The translations under genes and the position numbers were made by a program. Source: Gymnopus androsaceus JB14 (Eukaryota; Basidiomycota; Agaricomycetes; Agaricales; Omphalotaceae). Taken from it: DNA of 64,000 nt. The stretch lies in NCBI GenBank assembly GCA_009733575.1, contig ML769387.1, positions 660,636-724,635 on the forward strand. Reading direction: 5' to 3'. Shown here piece by piece: positions 59,503 through 64,000 of this stretch. The notes below the pieces were generated by a model that saw only the letters and a list, made by a program, of their open reading frames with translations, had not been told where the DNA came from and did no database searches. Positions within the stretch are counted from its first letter, which is position 1. Each line of letters opens with the position of its first letter.

Positions 59503-60272
59503 TTACGACCTGAATCCACCAATGAAATTATCGTTTTTACCCTATAAAATAGTTGGTAAGTCGGTAGATGAAATGGAAGGAAGCTGAAGGCCTACCGCAG
59601 TATGTGCAGCTGGTGGTGGACCAGGGGGCTACACAACAAAGCGAGATGGTCAGCTACTTTGATGGAAGTACAGACGCTAGCAAAAAAAAAACATACCGCA
59701 GCGAACCCAGCACCATCCTTGCCATATGGAGGCGGTTGCGCCGCAGACGCGCCGAATCCTCCCCCAGTTCCGGTCTGATCGTAGTTGTTGTTGTTGTTGT
59801 TTCCGTACGGAGCTGCGCCAACCGGGGGCTGTTGTTGAGGAAGAGTCGAATCGTACTGTTGTTTCCCGAACAAGCCTCCCCCTCCTCCGAACCTGCCAAA
59901 GCCCATGCCGCCGTTAGAGTAGCCTGGGCCGCCCGTTGCGACCATGTTATTCCGCCTAGCCCGTCTTCTGCGGGCGAGGCAGCATATGGCAAGGAGTGCG
60001 ATAAGCACGAAACATCCTGGTGAAATGAAATTATATAGAAAGGACTTTGTAACAAGCCGTACAAGTACTCACCAGCGATAACTCCTGGTGAAATGAGAAA
60101 TTATGTAGAAGGGACTTTGTAACAAGTCGTACAAGTACTCACCACCTACTATTCTTCCCGTAGAGGAAGTTCGCCGACCATTCGTGACTATTACAGCGTT
60201 CACCACATCTGCTTTAAGAGCTAACGAGAATATCAAAGCTGTCGCTGCTGTTAGTCTTGTTGTGGTATGCAT
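59503..60272 (-). CDS. Single-pass membrane protein with Gly/Gln/Asn-rich tail, paralogue B
   Basis: Predicted 177 aa from five exons: 60272-60143, a 12-nt microexon 60084-60073, 60016-59697, a 33-nt exon, and a last exon ending at 59503. It has a signal peptide (MHTTTRLTAATALIFSLALKADVVNA), a membrane helix (IVGGVIAGCFVLIALLAICCL), a basic stop-transfer (ARRRRARRNN) and a long tail rich in G, Q, N and P. The gene plan, including the 33-nt penultimate exon, matches paralogue A at 44146-45031. The two introns around the microexon are near copies of each other. RCR1/MID2-like topology; function unknown. Confidence 0.7.
60017..60142 (-). repeat. Duplicated intron flanking a 12-nt microexon
   Basis: Intron 1 (60142-60085, 58 nt) and intron 2 (60072-60017, 56 nt) are almost identical from GTGAGTACTTGTACG to the CATTTCACCAG acceptor. 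Between them sits GAGTTATCGCTG, which stays in frame. One intron is evidently a copy of the other. Confidence 0.85.
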
Positions 60273-60487
60273 GATGAGGGTAGAAAAGTAAACAACCCAA
60301 CGGTTCATACACCTCTTATATATGAAAAACACATTTGCGTAGTTCCGGTGGGATGTGGAGTGGATGACGCGGTACAGCCACTGGGGTATGATCGTACAAT
60401 GATCTCACTGCGGAGATACTTCCTCGGAATCAATTCGCACATGAATTAATTCACACACTCTAATCTACTAAGCCATAAATACAACAT

Positions 60488-62034
60488 CTATAGGAGTTTA
60501 GTATAGTGCGAAGGACGGGAAGGAGAGGACACACTTAGATCCATAGGATGACCAGTTGAGAGCTGGGGTGACTGGGCGTAGTGCTCTTTCTTCAGCTGCA
60601 AATGACAACATGAACTCTCTTCGGTGATTATATGTATCAAGTTACACACTTTGGCGCGAACTGGAGGAGAAAGGATACCGTTAGATCGTCGTCTCAAATT
60701 ATGAGACAAATACACTCACTTCCATCCAAGAGCTCGAGGTACGTAGGCTCCGGATTTTCCTCTACTCGATGGACGCAAATAAGTATTATGTAGCGTCAGA
60801 AATTACGACGAGGAACGCACGTAGAGTGGTCAAGAGTCCCCAACTCAGAGCTCCGGTGGACATGCCGTTTTCAGTCGCATCCGCTGACGACTGTGTGTCT
60901 TTGCATCCAGAGATCAATACCTTGGTATTGCAGATAGCGATTAACGAATCGTACAATAAGTAAAAGTAAATACGCACTACATCCGCCAAGCTCTCATTTC
61001 GCTTCTTCATCGCTTCTACCTGCTTCACGTGCGCCTTAAGACCATCCAATCTCTCAATATCCATCAATGCTCCTTTACCGTCCCTCTCCACGAATAGCTT
61101 TCCCCCAGTTTCATGTAAAATGTCCTTTGTAGCTTCCAACATGTCCTTCACCTCGAAAAATTTCTCCCTGACCTTCCACACCTCTGTCTCCTCCAATGCT
61201 ACAAAACCTCGTGCTTTCCGCGTTATATGTGCCTCTTCAGCATCCTCCTCCGCAAGAAGATTTCCCCCTTTCAATTTTCCCGATTTTGCAGCGTACACAA
61301 ACGGAAGGACCAATACAGAGCCCGAGTGACATGAATCAAAGATTGCAGTAAGACGTGCACCTGCAGGAAGCGGAGAAACCAGGTGTTGATGTAGCTCGTC
61401 GTCAAGGATAATACTCTGATAACAGGCGTTTATCTGCTCATGGGAGGCATGAGTGAGCGGTACAGAATCGAGAGGATAGATGCAGTCGTCGTAATAGTCC
61501 ATTTTATCACCATCTTGATCTGGTCGCCGGCCACCATGTCCCGAATAGTGAAAGAACAGCGAATCGTGAGCTTGAGCATCTTTTACAAGCCAATGCGTCC
61601 AGTGAAGCTGTAAATATGACAGAATGAGAGTTCGAAAAGGGAAATAAAAGATAAACGCACAATGTTGGCTCTGGTAGGCTGGTATTCAGGCTTGAGCCTG
61701 TGGTCGTCCATCAAAAGTACAACGTTTTCGGCTTTAAAACCGTACGTTTTGGTGATAAATTTGTACATTCGCGACGCATCTGAATGGCATCCATCTAGTG
61801 GGTCTAACAACCAAAGAATTAAAGCAAAGAGAGCCTCGTAGTAACAAAAATCAACTCACTGTTGGTTCCCCGATAATTAATTCCAATCAAAAGCGCCTTC
61901 TTGTTTCCAGTGCAATTCGAGCTGACCCATTCCGTACGGGTCGTTACTTTTGTTTCGTATGTCTTTTCTACAGTGAGAAAAGGCTTCTCTGCTTCTACTG
62001 GGACCTCTTTAGAATGGCCAAGGTGGAAGTGCAT
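60488..62034 (-). CDS. Metacaspase (clan CD cysteine peptidase)
   Basis: A multi-exon gene whose first good ATG is at 62034 (MHFHLGHSKE); an upstream frame to 62236 is an alternative start. It carries NKKALLIGINYRGT, LDGCHSDASRMYKFITKTYGF, the catalytic His motif HYSGHGG and the catalytic Cys motif FDSCHSGS, then an extended basic/acidic insertion (KARGFVALEETE... DGLKAHVKQVEAM), ISGCKDTQSSADA, and the C-terminal GALSWGLLTTL and YAQSPQLSTGHPMDL. Metacaspases cleave after Arg or Lys and act in stress responses and protein quality control. The long Q/N-rich prodomain of yeast-type metacaspases is lacking, which is common in mushroom paralogues. The exact last exon is less sure. Confidence 0.87.
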
Positions 62035-62376
62035 AGCTAAGTTGGACAATAACGGAAATCAGCGAATGCTCTGGGGCACTGTCAATGAGATCTTTAATAG
62101 CTGTACAAGTTGATAAAAATAGAAGCCATTTCTTCGGCGACGAATACGCAGGAGGTTGAGGGAAAGACGCGCGAAAAAGTGGTCGCGCCGTCGCAGTGAT
62201 AGTCCTGGTTTGGTCCTGGTCCTGGTCCAAGTCCAAGTTCGTAATTACGTCAATTTCGCGCGTCTACGGCCCTCAAGCTTCAAGGCTCAAAAGGCTCACA
62301 ATCAAATAAGTATCTATATTCAGCGTAAAGGTACAACATATGGTAATATAAACATCATAATTCAAGTATAGGCGAA

Positions 62377-64000
62377 TTACTGCTTTTTCAACTCATTCTC
62401 CAGCTCGAGCGACGCAGCTTTGTCGCTCTTCTGATTTTCAGAGAATTCGCTACTACGTCTACCGAATTCCGTATCTGGGGAAGACAGTGGCCGCCAGTTT
62501 TCGTCCGGGAAGACACCTGGGAATTCCTGCTTCGCTAGGAAACCCCTAGTAACTGGTTGTTTGGCGTATTCTGGGGGATAAATGGGCACGGGGAATCTAC
62601 ACGAGTTGAAGCGGAAATCAGCTTACTTGCTACTAGAAAAAATGGGACGACTCACATAGTGCAAAGGACATAGTACACTACAAAACTGATGGCAATTGAA
62701 ATAAGCCATCCACTTTGAAACATACGGATGGCGCTTTCGTCGACCTATTGATAATTCACGGACCACCATCAGTATCCATTGGTAAGAAGTGAAGCCTTGG
62801 TAGAGCCCCTCACCAATTTCGCATTATAACTCCCAATAAGCCCCGGGAACGGAATAAACGAACCACATATCCACGCAAGGACTCCTCTCCAGTTGATTCC
62901 GCGCCAGTACCAATACGGTCCCTTGGGATCGCTCGAATACAAAGACGGGATATGAAAATTGCTCTTCCGTACGAGGAAATAATCAGACCAGATGACGGCG
63001 AGGAGGGCGCCCATGAACATGTTCTAGACGAAAAAAACATTTATATCAACATTTACTGAATCATTGAAAAAAACAAAAGGTAGTCGTCGTCCTCACATAA
63101 CTCCCCAAGAAGGTTAGGAACTGCTGTGCATTCTGCAAAAAATTCCAAGGAGTAATCGCAAGGCCTAACAAAGCGCATAACACCTGTCCGCGGCGAATGG
63201 TCATCCAGCGCGGTAAAAGACCTGTGACGTCAGCTGCGAAAGGAATAGAATTTGCGCTTATCTGGGAGAGACAAAAGGCCTATGTTAGCTATGGATCACG
63301 TTCGAAAATATGAAGCTGACATTGGTAAGAGCCGTAGCCGCTGAGAACGCAAGTGCCATGAGAAAGCAAAGCGTACGAGATCCAGCATTCCAGTTGTGGT
63401 CCAAGATAAGATTCAGCTGCGCAAAAATGACTGTAAGGTAGAGGAAATGAGCGACAAAATGAAGCGTACCTGATCCCACAAGTTCCAAGTTGGAGTTCCC
63501 TGCAGAAAACAAAGACGAAAATTTCATCACTGGTTCAAGTAAGACTCGAAAACCCCACTCACGCCATAGAGCACCTGAAGCGAAGCCGCAGTGCAGATAG
63601 CTAACTAATTATAGCATGAGAATCGAATGGCTCCAGGTACGAAGAAGACACACAAAGTAGACCAGAACTTTGACAAATAGGTTGGCAAACGCTTGGGGAT
63701 AGCTGGCGTCGAATGGACTTCGAGCATATCTAGTGATGATAGCAGGTTTGTAAACACCTGAGGGTAGCTCGCGTCGAACTGCATACCTGGTAATGTCCGG
63801 CTGAGAAACAATTAACTGCCATACACAGTAGCATGAGAATTGGTGCGGAACTCCGTTTTAAAACATACCGGTGAGATACTGCTCAAGATAGTGTTGATAC
63901 CATCCATCCAGGCCCATCCCAATCTGTGCAAAATGATACGATAAGTCATGATATCATACGTTCTCCTGAGAATCTCGCGCACTGGCTCCCGCTAACTCCG
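62377..64000 (-). CDS. NCS1 nucleobase/allantoin-type permease, 5' end beyond window
   Basis: The gene runs off the right edge, so its N-terminus is missing. From the edge inward, exons give PDITRYARSPFDASYPQAFANL, a segment near TPTWNLWDQ, LNLILDHNWNAGSRTLCFLMALAF, ISANSIPFAADVTGLLPRWMTIRRGQ, TPWNFLQNAQQFLTFLGSY, NMFMGALLAVIWSDYFLVRK, YWYWRGINWRGVLAWICGS, and a hydrophilic tail ending ENELKKQ. These are hallmarks of the Fur4/Dal4 branch of nucleobase:cation symporters in the plasma membrane. It is the second NCS1 gene in the window. The intron at 63786-63730 arises from a local duplication of coding sequence. Confidence 0.85.

Overview
The window looks like nuclear DNA of a filamentous basidiomycete, most likely an Agaricomycete. 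Nearly all introns are 50-65 nt with GT-AG ends, and the gene families are typical of mushrooms: a BTB/POZ protein, an F-box/LRR protein, a NACHT-ankyrin NLR, CYP450, UstYa (DUF3328) oxidases, a metacaspase and NCS1 permeases. I saw no tRNA, rRNA or CRISPR. All gene models were spliced by eye, so exon ends are predictions.

Layout. 0.3-1.2 kb: BTB gene (minus). 4.7-6.2 kb: secreted pepsin-type aspartic protease with a one-base frameshift. 7.6-9.8 kb: a UstYa-like oxidase followed by a small secreted precursor made of five repeats, each ending at a dibasic KR/RR site. 12.2-14.4 kb: 13-exon P450. 14.5-25.2 kb: transposon zone with a decayed Copia element carrying two nested inverted-repeat insertions, several MITE-like elements and a 2.6-kb TIR element. 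25.6-26.8 kb: secreted AttH/Diels-Alderase-like protein (minus). 29.8-31.6 kb: a second UstYa plus repeat-precursor pair. 32.1-33.9 kb: questin-oxidase-like gene. 35.1-38.0 kb: purine-cytosine permease gene split by a 744-bp element. 38.6-42.2 kb: NACHT-ankyrin NLR (minus). 43-50 kb: small Cys/ELEER proteins, a single-pass membrane protein, an OYE-type reductase and a tyrosine phosphatase. 51.6-52.9 kb: F-box gene. 54-55.4 kb: TIR element. 56-58.3 kb: a small secreted protein and a secreted-protein pseudogene. 59.5-62 kb: a second single-pass membrane protein and a metacaspase. 62.4 kb to the edge: NCS1 permease, truncated by the window.

The main discovery candidate is the pair of UstYa/precursor modules (7562-9837 and 29775-31631). 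Each has an oxidase with two HxxHC motifs, immediately followed in the same orientation by a signal-peptide precursor whose repeats share a P-[E/D]-P-D-x-x-F-x-x-K-Y motif and end in KR. This is the logic of ustiloxin/asperipin-type fungal RiPPs (dikaritins), here in a basidiomycete. Unusually, every core repeat is its own exon, so the precursor grows by duplicating exon-plus-intron units, and in the first locus the internal introns are GC-AG. The P450, the AttH-like protein and the questin-oxidase-like protein lie between or beside the two modules and could tailor the product; that is inference from position only.
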